The notes under the pieces are model-generated. The model was not told where the DNA came from, ran no database searches, and saw nothing but the letters and a program-made list of their open reading frames with translations. Made by a program: the position numbers and the translations under genes. DNA of 64,000 nt from Streptacidiphilus albus JL83 (GTDB lineage: Bacteria > Actinomycetota > Actinomycetes > Streptomycetales > Streptomycetaceae), in assembly GCF_000744705.1 (NCBI RefSeq), contig NZ_JQML01000001.1, forward strand, positions 1,798,001-1,862,000. Direction: 5' to 3'. Of this stretch, positions 17,569 to 25,494 are shown one piece after another. The stretch's first letter is position 1. Each line of letters starts with the position of its first letter.

Positions 17569-17586
17569 CCGGAGGTTAACCTCCGG
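17569..17586. promoter_or_regulatory. 18-bp perfect palindrome before acyl-CoA synthetase
   Basis: CCGGAGGTTAACCTCCGG is perfectly self-complementary and lies 61 bases before the start of the acyl-CoA synthetase gene. It could be an operator or a cruciform/hairpin in the leader. Confidence 0.45.
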
Positions 17587-17646
17587 TAACTTACGAGTCC
17601 CGCCGCGACACCGCGACGGAGTGGGGGGCGACGAAGGGAGCTACCC

Positions 17647-19476
17647 GTGCGGGAGTTCGCCGTACCGGCGCTGGCCGAACCACTGCTCACGGGCGGGCTG
17701 GCCGAGTCCGTCTTCACCTCGGCCGACAAGGACCCCGGGCTGGTCGCGCTCTCCCGGCGCACCCCCGACGGCGGCTGGGAGGACGTCAGCACCGCGCAGT
17801 TCCGCGACGAGGTGCTCGCCATCGCCAAGGGCCTGCTGCACCAGGGCGTCCGCTTCGGCGACCGGGTCGCGCTGATGTCGCGCACCCGCTACGAGTGGGC
17901 CGTCCTGGACTACGCCCTGTGGACCATCGGCGCCCAGCCGGTCCCGGTCTACCCCACCGCCTCCGCCGAGCAGTTGCACTGGATCCTGGCCGACTCGCAG
18001 GCCGTCGCCTGCATCGTGGAGCACGAGGACCACGCCATGACGGTCGGCTCGATCTGCGACAACCTGCCCTCGCTGCGCCGGATCTGGCAGCTGGACACCG
18101 GCGCCCTCAAGGAGCTCGCCCTCGCCGGGCGCAGCATCCCCGACGAACTGATCGACCGTCACCGCAGCTCGGTCGCCCCGGAGTCGGTCGCGACCGTGAT
18201 CTACACCTCGGGCACCACCGGCCGTCCCAAGGGCTGCCTGCTCTCGCACGCCAACTTCGCCGCCGAGACCGACAACATCGTGGCCGCCTACCAGGAGGTC
18301 TTCCGCCGGCACGGCAACGAGCAGCCGTCCACCCTGCTCTTCCTGCCGCTCGCCCACGTCTTCGGCCGGATGGTGCAGATCGCGGCGCTGCGCTCGGGCG
18401 TCCGGCTGGGTCACGAGCCCAGTCTCGCCCCCGCCCAACTGCTGCCCGCCCTGGCCTCGTTCCGGCCGACCTTCGTCCCGGCCGTCCCCTCCGTGTTCGA
18501 GAAGCTGCTCCAACGGGCCCGGGAGGCGGCCGAGACCGGCGGCCGGGCCGCGGCCTTCGAGAAGGCGTACGACCTGGCCGTGCGCTACGCCACCGCCGTC
18601 GAGCGGCACGCCTTCGGCAACGGCGCCGGCCCCTCGCCGGCCCTGCGGCTGCAGCACCAGGTCTACGACCGCGCCGTCTACAGCCGGCTGCGCGCGGTGC
18701 TCGGCGGCCGGGTCCGGCACGCCATGTCCGGCGGCTCGCCGATGAGCCGCGAGCTCGGGCTGTTCTTCGCCGGCGCCGGTGTCCCGGTCTACGAGGGCTA
18801 CGGGCTCACCGAGTCCACCGCCGCCGTCACCTCCAACCCGCCCGACCGCCCCCGCTTCGGCACCGTCGGCCGACCGGTCCCCGGCACCACCGTCCGGATC
18901 GCCGAGGACGGCGAGGTACTGGTGCGCGGCGGCCAGGTCTTCCAGGGCTACCTGGACAACGCGCTGGGACGTCCGGTCCGCAGCAGCTGGCTGGCCACCG
19001 GCGACCTGGGCCGCCTGGACGCCGAGGGCTACCTCAGCATCACCGGCCGGAAGAAGGAGATCATCGTCACCAGCAGCGGCAAGACCGTCGCCCCGGCGCT
19101 GCTGGAGGACCGGGTCCGACTCCATCCGCTGGTCTCCCAGTGCATCGTCGTCGGCGACAACCGCCCCTGCATCGGCGCGCTGCTGACCCTCGACCGGGAG
19201 GCCCTCGCCCACTGGCAGCGCCGACGCGGCAAGCCCGAACTGCCGCCCGCCCAGGCCCGGCGCGATCCGGACCTGCACGCCGAACTGCAGCGCGCGGTGG
19301 CGGCGGCCAACACCGCCGTCTCCCGGGCCGAGTCGATCCGCGCCTTCCGGGTGCTGGCCGAGGACTTCACCGAGCGGCAGGGGCTGCTCACCCCCTCGCT
19401 CAAGCTCCGCCGCCGGGCCGTGCACGCGGCCTGCGCGGCCGACATCGACGCCCTCTACGCCACCGCCGAGGCGTAG
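17647..19476 (+). CDS. long-chain acyl-CoA synthetase
   Basis: 609 residues of the ANL adenylating superfamily, of the size and pattern of actinobacterial FadD-type enzymes. AMP-binding P-loop-like motif YTSGTTGRPKG near residue 183-193, LFLPLAHVFGR near 232, MSGGSPMSRELGLFFAGAGV near 358, GYGLTE near 383, the conserved hinge Asp in TGDLGRLDAEGYLSITGRKKEI near 450, and a C-terminal domain with the Lys-containing LTPSLKLRRRAV. It activates a fatty acid to acyl-AMP and then the CoA thioester at the cytoplasmic membrane face. GTG at 17647 has AAGGGAG 6 bases upstream. Confidence 0.93.
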   Translation: MREFAVPALAEPLLTGGLAESVFTSADKDPGLVALSRRTPDGGWEDVSTAQFRDEVLAIAKGLLHQGVRFGDRVALMSRTRYEWAVLDYALWTIGAQPVPVYPTASAEQLHWILADSQAVACIVEHEDHAMTVGSICDNLPSLRRIWQLDTGALKELALAGRSIPDELIDRHRSSVAPESVATVIYTSGTTGRPKGCLLSHANFAAETDNIVAAYQEVFRRHGNEQPSTLLFLPLAHVFGRMVQIAALRSGVRLGHEPSLAPAQLLPALASFRPTFVPAVPSVFEKLLQRAREAAETGGRAAAFEKAYDLAVRYATAVERHAFGNGAGPSPALRLQHQVYDRAVYSRLRAVLGGRVRHAMSGGSPMSRELGLFFAGAGVPVYEGYGLTESTAAVTSNPPDRPRFGTVGRPVPGTTVRIAEDGEVLVRGGQVFQGYLDNALGRPVRSSWLATGDLGRLDAEGYLSITGRKKEIIVTSSGKTVAPALLEDRVRLHPLVSQCIVVGDNRPCIGALLTLDREALAHWQRRRGKPELPPAQARRDPDLHAELQRAVAAANTAVSRAESIRAFRVLAEDFTERQGLLTPSLKLRRRAVHAACAADIDALYATAEA

Positions 19477-19502
19477 CAGGCGCCGAGGCCGACCGCCTCC
19501 GG

Positions 19503-19715
19503 CTACTTCCAGTCGAAGCGGTAGGTCCGGTAGGTGTTCACCCCGGCCGGGAACTCGGCGTTGAAGACCAGCGCCCCGGAGCGGCTGTACTCGGAGATGT
19601 ACGGCAGCGCGCCCCGGCCGACCACCAGCTCGCCGTTGGGCAGCGTCTGCCCGTTGCCCTGCGAGGGGGCGATCAGGCCCTCCGGCCAATCGACCGAGCG
19701 CACCAGCGTCCGTGC
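19503..19715 (-). pseudogene. arylsulfotransferase (ASST-like) fragment
   Basis: About 70 codons encode a sequence typical of the C-terminal blades of the secreted arylsulfotransferase-like propeller family: SQGNGQTLPNGELVVGRGAL, PYISEYSRSGALVFNAEFPAG and YRTYRFDW. Family members are several hundred residues long and continue beyond YRFPW; here a TAG follows at once and nothing related lies upstream. It is a remnant between the acyl-CoA synthetase and the beta-helix gene. Confidence 0.65.
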
Positions 19716-19786
19716 CCCCACCGACCACTCTGCGGCAGGAGCACGGACGCGACGGTGCGGCCGGGACGGGCCCGGGCCGCGGTCGA

Positions 19787-22015
19787 TCAGTTGTAGCTGG
19801 TCAGGTCGGCCACCGTGCTGCCCGAATTCACGCTTCCGCCGGTGCCGTTGATGATGTGCTGGATGGTGCCGGTACCGCCGAGCGAGACGGTGACCATGTC
19901 GTGCCACTGGACACCGGAGGAGTTGGGCGAGGTCAGGGCGTTGGCGGAGACCTCCGCGGGGTTGACGTCGAAGTAGCAGTAGACGCCGACCCCGTAGCCG
20001 TTGAAGCTGCTCACGCTGGAGGCGACGTTGATCGACGGGTAGCCGTCGGACGAACCGTCCATCCAGGAGGACTGGTTGGGCGGGTCGTAGGGCATCTCGG
20101 ACTGGTAGAAGTAGTCCGAGCCGCCATTGCCGTTCCACTGCACCTGGACTGCCTGGTAGTGCTCGACGGCCAGACCGTACATGGTGACGTTGGCGCCGTT
20201 GACCACCAGGCCGTTGGCGGCCGTGTTGGTGGTCCAGCCCACGGTTCCGGAGTTTCCGTGGTCGGCGCGCCACAGCCACAGGTCGTCGCCGACGACGTTG
20301 CTGCTGTTGACCACGAGGGTCTGGGTGGCGCTGCCCACGGTCGCCCCGCCGATCCGGGCGAACACGTCGGAGAGGACGGTCGGGTCGCTCGCGTGGCTCG
20401 CGCTGGAGCCGGACGGGCCGATCTGGACCAGCGTGCTGCTGTTGGTGGTACCGGCGTCGAAGATCAGTCCGCCGATGCGGATGCCGTTGACGTCGGCGGT
20501 GGACAGGATCGTGTTGCCGCCGTTGGACACCAGCGTGGCCAGCCCCAGGCCGAGGACGACCGTGTCGGGGTTGTTGACCTGGATGGTGCCGTTGATCTGG
20601 TAGACCCCGGGGGTGAACAGCAGGTCCTGCCCGGCCGCCAGCGCCGCGTTGATCTGGGCGACGGTGCTGGAGGGAGTCGCGATGTAGAAGTCACTGATCG
20701 GCAGCGAGGTGCCCGGGGTGTTGCCGTTGGCCCAGCTGACCCCGGTCGCATTGGTCCGGTTCGAGGGCACGAACACGTCCCAGTTGCCGGAGGAGTCGAT
20801 GTACAGGTACGGCTTCTCGTCCACCGTCGGGGTCGAGCCGACCGTGGTGTAGGTCGGGAAGCTCTGCGCCGGGGCGCCGGTGTCCCCGACGAACACCATG
20901 TTCCAGTTGGAGCCGGCCCAGCTGCCCATCTGCACGTTGCGGGTGAGGAACTGCTGCTGGCTACCGGAGTTGATCTGGCCGGTGACGACGGAGTCGCCGA
21001 TGTAGCCGCCGGAGGACCAGTTGCTGCTGGTGTTGCCGGAGGTGTCGTCGTCCAGGACCAGGCCCCCGTCGACCTGGACCCTGCGCATCGGGTCGGCCTG
21101 GGAGACGGCCCACTCGGTGGATCCCGAGGACGGGTCCAGGGTGATGTTCTCCACCCCGCGCCAGAAGTTCTCGGTGGCGTTGCCGTTGTTCCAGGCGGCG
21201 TTGGCGTAGACGCCGCCGCCGGTGATCACCGTCTGCGAGGGGTTCTGCCCCAGCCCGATCACCTCGGTGTAGTAGCCGACCGGGACCGAGACGTTGTACG
21301 TCCCGGGCTCGAAGGCCAGCACGTACCGCTGGGTGCCGAACTGGTTCGACTGCTGGGTGTTGTACACCGCGTTGATGTCGGCCTGGATGGTCGACGTCGA
21401 CATCGACGGGGTGAAGACATAGACGTTCGAGCCGAGGTTGGGAGCCGTGCCGGTGCCGCCCCCACTGCTGCTCGGCAGGTTCCAGACCTGGTTCGAGGAG
21501 TCCGCGCAGTCCCAGATCTGCACCTGGGTGCCCGAACCGCCGAAGCCGGTGTCGTCCAGGCACTTGCCGGAGTTCGGGTTCACCAACTCGCCGTTGGACT
21601 GCGGCTGCCAGTCCTGCGCCGCAGTGCCGTTGCAGGTGTACAGGTCGACCAGGGTGCCGTCGGTGGTACCGGCCGCGTCCACGTCCAGACACATGCCGAG
21701 CACTTCCAGGCTGCCGTTGGACTCCACCGTCCACTGCTGGGCGCTGGTGCCGTTGCAGGTGTAGACCTGGATCGGGTTGAAGTTCGCGGTGCTCGCGCTG
21801 CGGTCGTCCAGGCACAGGCCCTCGTACCCGGTGATCGGGCCGGTGGCCCCGACAGTGGCCTGGGCGGCGGCCGGAGCGGCGGCCGGAGCGGCCGAACTGG
21901 TGGCTGCGACGGCGTGGCTCGCGACCGCGATTCCGGGTGCGGTCGCGAACGCGGTCGCAGTGAGTACCGCGACCGTCCGGCGCCGCAACCGGCCCGGAGT
22001 GGCGGTGGATTTCAT
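19787..22015 (-). CDS. secreted ricin-B lectin plus beta-helix protein
   Basis: 742 residues. Sec signal peptide (residues 1-40, ending near AVA-ATSSA), a ricin-type beta-trefoil (CBM13-like) at about residues 60-180 with repeated QVYTCNGTSAQQWT and LDVDAAGTTDGT units, a Ser/Gly linker, and a large right-handed parallel beta-helix domain (about 190-742: VYVFTPSMSTSTIQADINAVY, AFEPGTYNVSVPVGYYTEVIGLG, ITGGGVYAN). The pectin-lyase-like layout resembles secreted polysaccharide-active enzymes such as GH55-type, but catalytic residues cannot be assigned. ATG at 22015 has AAGGAG upstream. It is divergent from a LacI regulator, which suggests induction by a sugar released from its substrate. Confidence 0.8.
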   Translation of the reverse strand: MKSTATPGRLRRRTVAVLTATAFATAPGIAVASHAVAATSSAAPAAAPAAAQATVGATGPITGYEGLCLDDRSASTANFNPIQVYTCNGTSAQQWTVESNGSLEVLGMCLDVDAAGTTDGTLVDLYTCNGTAAQDWQPQSNGELVNPNSGKCLDDTGFGGSGTQVQIWDCADSSNQVWNLPSSSGGGTGTAPNLGSNVYVFTPSMSTSTIQADINAVYNTQQSNQFGTQRYVLAFEPGTYNVSVPVGYYTEVIGLGQNPSQTVITGGGVYANAAWNNGNATENFWRGVENITLDPSSGSTEWAVSQADPMRRVQVDGGLVLDDDTSGNTSSNWSSGGYIGDSVVTGQINSGSQQQFLTRNVQMGSWAGSNWNMVFVGDTGAPAQSFPTYTTVGSTPTVDEKPYLYIDSSGNWDVFVPSNRTNATGVSWANGNTPGTSLPISDFYIATPSSTVAQINAALAAGQDLLFTPGVYQINGTIQVNNPDTVVLGLGLATLVSNGGNTILSTADVNGIRIGGLIFDAGTTNSSTLVQIGPSGSSASHASDPTVLSDVFARIGGATVGSATQTLVVNSSNVVGDDLWLWRADHGNSGTVGWTTNTAANGLVVNGANVTMYGLAVEHYQAVQVQWNGNGGSDYFYQSEMPYDPPNQSSWMDGSSDGYPSINVASSVSSFNGYGVGVYCYFDVNPAEVSANALTSPNSSGVQWHDMVTVSLGGTGTIQHIINGTGGSVNSGSTVADLTSYN

Positions 22016-22139
22016 GGGGGCTCCTTCGTCTTCGTTCCCGAATGTCGTGGCATGTCCGGCAGCGGGAGCGGTCGGTGGGGCCGCCGGCAGCGAGCCGCGT
22101 ACTGGCAAGTGGGGGGCGGCTGCTGTGGCGCCTGGCGCA

Positions 22140-22155
22140 TGAAACAACGTGAAAC
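22140..22155. promoter_or_regulatory. paired TGAAAC motif upstream of beta-helix gene
   Basis: TGAAAC occurs at 22140-22145 and again at 22150-22155, 10 bp apart (one helical turn), about 125 bases before the beta-helix gene start. The same hexamer and its complement recur at 22286-22305 at the start of the divergent LacI gene, which suggests a common regulator site. Confidence 0.45.
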
Positions 22156-22278
22156 GATGGGCACATCACGACTGCAATCAGGTGGAAAGCGCGATGTGCT
22201 GCCGATTGCAGCAGTACTGCATGGCCTCGTCAATATGATGGATTTGAGCAGTCCGAGAACCGGAAGGATCGTTACGGG

Positions 22279-23370
22279 ATGGCGATGAAACGCAGCGCTG
22301 TTTCACACGGCGAAGCACCATCTGTTTCACCCTGTGAGCCGGGCGGCACGGGCCGCGTGAGCGTGCGCGCGGTGGCGGCGGAGACCGGGCTGTCGATCAC
22401 GACCGTCTCCCGGGTGCTCAACGGCAAGGAGAACGTGGCACCCGAGACCCGCGAGCGCGTCCGCGAGGTGGTCGACCGGCTGGGGGCGCGGGCCCCGCAG
22501 CCACGGCCGCGCGAGGCGGCGCCGCCCTCCACCGCCCCCGTCTTCGTCCGCTGCCCCTACCTGCTGACGGACTACTTCGGACACATCGTCACCTCCGTGG
22601 CCGAGACGCTCAGCGCCCACGGCCGAACGATGCTCCTCGACGCCGGCGACAGCGTGGTGGAGTCCACCGTGCTGCGCGGACTGCCGGGCCGCCGCGAGAC
22701 TCGCGGCGCCGTGCTGATCCTGCCGCCGGAGCCGGCCCAGGAGCTTGAAGCACTGGCGTCCCGCCACTATCCGGTGGTCGTGGTGGACCCCCGGATCGCG
22801 GTGCCGCGCGGCACGGTGTCGGTACGGGCAGCGCACTTCTCCGGCGCGCGCAGCGCGACCCGGCACCTGGTCGCCCTCGGCCACCGCCGGATCGGCGTCA
22901 TCAGCGGCCCGTCCTCCTGGCTGGCCAGGGACGACCGCGTGGCCGGCCACCTGGCGGCGCTCTCCGAGGCGGGCGTCCTCGGCAGCCCCGAAATGATGCG
23001 GCACGGCGAGCCCAAGGACGAGACCGGCCTGCTGGCCGGCGGCGAACTGCTCGACCTCGCCGAGCGGCCCACCGCGATCGTCTGCTTCAACGACAAGGTG
23101 GCGGTCGGCGTGCTCCAGGCAGCGGCAGCGCGCGGGCTGAGCGTCCCCCAGGACCTCTCGGTGACCGGCTTCGACGACATCGACGTCAGCCGCGCGACCA
23201 CACCGCCGCTGACCACGGTCAGACAACCGCTGCGCGAGATGGGACGGGTGGCGGTCACGATGCTGCTGCGCCAGCTCGACGGCCACCCGCACGAGGCGTT
23301 GAGCATCGAACTGGAGACCCAGCTGGTCGTACGAGCCAGCACGGGCCCGGTCCCCCGCGCGGCCGGGTGA
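22279..23370 (+). CDS. LacI-family regulator of beta-helix gene
   Basis: 363 residues. An unusual 28-residue extension precedes the HTH (VRAVAAETGLSITTVSRVLNGKENV, residues 30-54). The effector domain contains HFSGARSATRHLVALGHRRIGVISGP and ends in TGFDDIDVSRATTPPLTTVRQP. ATG at 22279 has GGAAGG 11 bases upstream; GTG at codon 29 is an alternative start that lacks a site. The 5' codons overlap an inverted repeat TGAAAC-N8-GTTTCA, suggesting autoregulation. It is not a close paralogue of the two LacI genes near 2-3.5 kb. Likely controls the adjacent divergent secreted protein. Confidence 0.88.
   Translation: MAMKRSAVSHGEAPSVSPCEPGGTGRVSVRAVAAETGLSITTVSRVLNGKENVAPETRERVREVVDRLGARAPQPRPREAAPPSTAPVFVRCPYLLTDYFGHIVTSVAETLSAHGRTMLLDAGDSVVESTVLRGLPGRRETRGAVLILPPEPAQELEALASRHYPVVVVDPRIAVPRGTVSVRAAHFSGARSATRHLVALGHRRIGVISGPSSWLARDDRVAGHLAALSEAGVLGSPEMMRHGEPKDETGLLAGGELLDLAERPTAIVCFNDKVAVGVLQAAAARGLSVPQDLSVTGFDDIDVSRATTPPLTTVRQPLREMGRVAVTMLLRQLDGHPHEALSIELETQLVVRASTGPVPRAAG
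22286..22305. promoter_or_regulatory. LacI-type operator TGAAAC-N8-GTTTCA
   Basis: TGAAACGCAGCGCTGTTTCA has 6-bp perfect arms around an 8-bp centre that itself contains AGCGCT. It sits within codons 3-9 of the LacI gene. Another GTTTCA follows at 22324-22329. Confidence 0.5.
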
Positions 23371-23594
23371 GGCCCGTGCCCGTGGCAGTCCGCCCACTGC
23401 TGCGCACGACGGTCGCACCAGGCACCGGCGTGGTCCGCAGCAGCAGGGCTCCGACCGCGAGCACCGGGCGGTGGTTGGTCGCCTGGCCGACGGCAGTCAG
23501 CCGACAGCACTCGCCACCGCTCCGGGACTCGCGGGAAGCCCTCAGCTGCGAACTACAGGCCGACGTACCGCTCGCCTTCGGCGAACTCGCCGGC

Positions 23595-23786
23595 TTAGAC
23601 CGCCCCCACGAAGGCCGCGAGCGCAGCAGCAGGGAAGACCAGAGCCGGCCCGTCGGGGTCCTTGCTATCACGCACCGGGACGCTGCCGGAGATGAACCCG
23701 AGCGCCACCTCGACGCAGGCGCCGCCGTTGCTGCTGTAGCTGGACTTGAACCAGAGAGCGCCAGTCAGATCCGCAGACTGACCCAT
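23595..23786 (-). CDS. DUF397 protein 1, C-terminally truncated
   Basis: 63 residues starting MGQSADLTGALWFKSSYSS, with NGGACVEVALGF and VPVRDSKDPDGPALVFP, the DUF397 hallmark. Compared with the copy at 30226-30459, sequence is nearly identical until AAG (Lys) is replaced by TAA; twelve further codons (AGEFAEGERYVGL) are still readable beyond it before a second stop. AGGAGG precedes the ATG. DUF397 proteins are small partners of XRE regulators in Streptomyces. This gene appears to be the third of a DUF397 set separated from its XRE operon by the 6.4-kb transposon array. Confidence 0.8.
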   Translation of the reverse strand: MGQSADLTGALWFKSSYSSNGGACVEVALGFISGSVPVRDSKDPDGPALVFPAAALAAFVGAV

Positions 23787-23821
23787 GGACGCACCTCCTC
23801 TCAATGCCCCGATGTGGACTA

Positions 23822-23851
23822 AGTGGTCGGGTCCGGAAATCCTTCGGGGGG
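23822..23851. repeat. left terminal inverted repeat of cassette A
   Basis: Starts AGTGGTCGGG and contains TCCGGAAATCCTTCGGGG, the inverse of the ends at 25050, 27478 and 30195. It is immediately preceded by TA and by the DUF397 gene 1 leader. Confidence 0.75.
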
Positions 23852-23980
23852 ACTGCGGAGCCGTTTTGCGCGGTCGCGGCTTCTGGAGTGGCCTTGGAAC
23901 TCGCTGGCCGGCGGTGTACGGAGGTCGTTTCCGAGGGGTAGCCGGGCTGTGCGGCGAGGCGTTTGATGGGATGACGGGTT

Positions 23981-24018
23981 GCCCGCGGCGGGCCCCATTG
24001 CGGTGGCCTGCCGCGGGC
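23981..24018 (-). terminator. stem-loop after secreted repeat protein
   Basis: GCCCGCGGCGGGCC (23981-23994) pairs with GGCCTGCCGCGGGC (24005-24018) with a single mismatch. It starts 7 bases beyond the stop codon of the leftward gene at 24025. Confidence 0.7.
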
Positions 24019-24024
24019 GATGGA

Positions 24025-24753
24025 CTACGCGATCAGGCACTCCGCGTAGGTCTGTGTCACCGCATCAAGGTCGCGGGCTTCGAAGTTGTTCTGCCAGGTT
24101 CCTTCGTTCTCCGGGTCTGGCCTACTGACGTTAGGCGTATCCTTACCGGTCGTGGTGAACCCGCCGCCGAGAACGACTTGCGGGGAGGGGCAGTCGGCTC
24201 CGGTGACCTGGTGGACGGTCAGTGTGCCGCCGGTCTCGCAGACGCCGTACGCCGTTTCGATAGCGCCGTGGACGCTGCTGACGGTCCAGGTCTTGTTCGC
24301 CGCGTCCGGGAAGGACCGCTGCACCAACTCGGTGCTGTTGCTCCACCCACCGCCGGTCAGGGTGCCCGTGGGACACGTGGCCTGCGACGCTCCGGTCACG
24401 ATCGTGCTGAGTAGGCCGTCCGGGTCCACCTGGCACCGAGCGTATGCCTCGGCATCCGGGTGGCCACTTTCGCCAGCAGTCTTGTCCGCCGTGACAGTCC
24501 AGCTGCTCTTTGACGACGGGTAGCTCGCGTCGACGACCCGGTCGCTGTCGACCTCGTAGCCGCCGCCGGTGACGGCATAGCCGGCCGGGCAGGTGGCGGT
24601 GAGGGTGAGCACGTTGTCGCTGGAGCCGCTGACGGTGACGGTCTTGACGAGGACGGCGGCGGACGCGGCGTGGGCCGGCAGGCCGACCAGGGCCAGGCTT
24701 CCCATGCTCAGGGCGATGGCCATGCGGGTGGGGATGGGCATGCGCAAGCGCAT
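24025..24753 (-). CDS. secreted three-repeat protein (cargo of cassette A)
   Basis: 242 residues. Signal peptide of about 33 residues (RMAIALSMGSLALVGLPAHAASA). The mature part has three repeats of roughly 60-65 residues, each with a Cys-Pro and triple-Gly motif: CPAGYAVTGGGYEVD, CPTGTLTGGGWS, and CPSPQVVLGGGF; each repeat ends with a second Cys (YARC, GVC, AEC), so three intramolecular disulfides are likely. No enzyme motif is visible. Start ATG at 24753 has AAGGAG 7 bases upstream. Proteins of this pattern are common in actinobacteria without known function. It is the only gene of cassette A. Confidence 0.8.
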   Translation of the reverse strand: MRLRMPIPTRMAIALSMGSLALVGLPAHAASAAVLVKTVTVSGSSDNVLTLTATCPAGYAVTGGGYEVDSDRVVDASYPSSKSSWTVTADKTAGESGHPDAEAYARCQVDPDGLLSTIVTGASQATCPTGTLTGGGWSNSTELVQRSFPDAANKTWTVSSVHGAIETAYGVCETGGTLTVHQVTGADCPSPQVVLGGGFTTTGKDTPNVSRPDPENEGTWQNNFEARDLDAVTQTYAECLIA

Positions 24754-24990
24754 GGGAAGCTCCTTGTGATCAACTGGATGCTGAGAGTAATAGACTTTGC
24801 ATCGAGTAGATCATGCTGCCCAATGCAGGGATATGGACAAGAGTGCGGAATCGTCCGTATGGCCGGTGGTACGCCACCTCCCGCACGCCTCCCGCGCGCG
24901 GTTCGGTCAGCGGACCCGTTGACCACCGGCCTGGGCACCGTCCCTCGCCGCGCGCCCTGTACCCGATAGCGTTCCCGGCGGGCGCCCGCC

Positions 24991-25049
24991 CTCGACTCGA
25001 CCGACACACACCCGTCGACCGATAGCAAGAAACTGTCCCGACGGCCTGA
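24991..25049 (+). pseudogene. transposase 3' remnant in cassette A
   Basis: CTCGACCGACACACACCCGT and the following bases match the last 20 codons of the IS630 transposase at 29007-30194 (LDRHTPTDRHQESS), including CCTGATCAACCCCC at the stop codon. A TAG interrupts the frame after LDRHTPVDR. Only about 60 bp remain, in the same orientation as the intact copy. Confidence 0.6.
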
Positions 25050-25122
25050 TCAACCCCCGAAGGATTTCCGGAGCAGACCACTAAGTGGTCGGCGCCGAAG
25101 ATCCTTCGGGGGGTTGATCAGG
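25045..25122. repeat. cassette A/B junction: back-to-back terminal repeats
   Basis: A 78-bp near-palindrome. CCTGATCAACCCCCGAAGGA on the left is mirrored on the right, with GACCACTAAGTGGTC at the centre. It reads as the right end of A, a single TA, and one end of B. Confidence 0.8.
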
Positions 25123-25462
25123 CTGCCAGGGTGATGGAGGATTCTTGGTGTCGGTCGGTGAGTGTGTGCCGGTCGAGCCGGACCAGCAGATCGTCCAGGT
25201 CGGGGGCGGTGAACTTCCGCTGGAACGGCTGTGCCGCGGCGTTGTAGCGGTCTTCGAATGCTCGGAGTCGGTGTACTCCCACCTCGACGGCGATCCGCGC
25301 GTTGGACCTGCCCTGTGTCGCCAGGAGCACGATCTGTGACCGGACCCTGGCCTGGTGCGGAGTCTTGTGGCCGTAGGCCGCCTTCTTCAACCGTTGCCGC
25401 TCGGCGGCGGTCAGGACTGCGGGGCGGGCGGCAGCAACAGGCAAGGCAGATAAGCCGATCAG
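25118..25462 (-). pseudogene. internally deleted IS630-type transposase
   Basis: 114 codons join the first ~64 residues of the transposase (LTAAERQRLKKAAYGHKT, GRSNARIAVEVG) to the last ~48 (RAFEDRYNAAAQPFQRKF, LDRHTLTDRHQESS) in frame. Relative to the full copy at 29007-30194 about 280 residues are missing, including all three catalytic acidic residues. The start codon position reads CTG instead of GTG. The product, if made, would be a small HTH-containing protein that could still bind the ends. Confidence 0.85.
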
Positions 25463-25494
25463 CAGAAGTGGATCACAATGCCATGGGGGTCTTG

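Larger units (their letters stand above)
23822..25081 (+). mobile_element. cassette A: IS630-ended element with secreted-protein cargo
   Basis: A 1.26-kb segment with inverted ends: AGTGGTC, then TCCGGAAATCCTTCGGGG at 23831-23848 on the left, and the complement at 25052-25080 on the right, each next to TA (23820-23821 and 25082-25083). Inside lie a leftward secreted-protein gene and, by the right end, a degenerate tail of the IS630-type transposase. The order left end, cargo, transposase, right end matches cassette C. It cannot move by itself. Confidence 0.7.

Noticed and set aside
17641-19728. Long open frame antisense to the acyl-CoA synthetase gene
   Set aside because: It is a high-G+C shadow frame with Arg/Gly/Ala-rich composition and no family motif, while the opposite strand encodes a clear enzyme.
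25045-25122. Junction palindrome as an ordinary transcription terminator
   Set aside because: The same sequence recurs at 27471-27549 and as half sites at 23822 and 30192 outside gene ends, which fits terminal repeats; it may still terminate transcription as a side effect.
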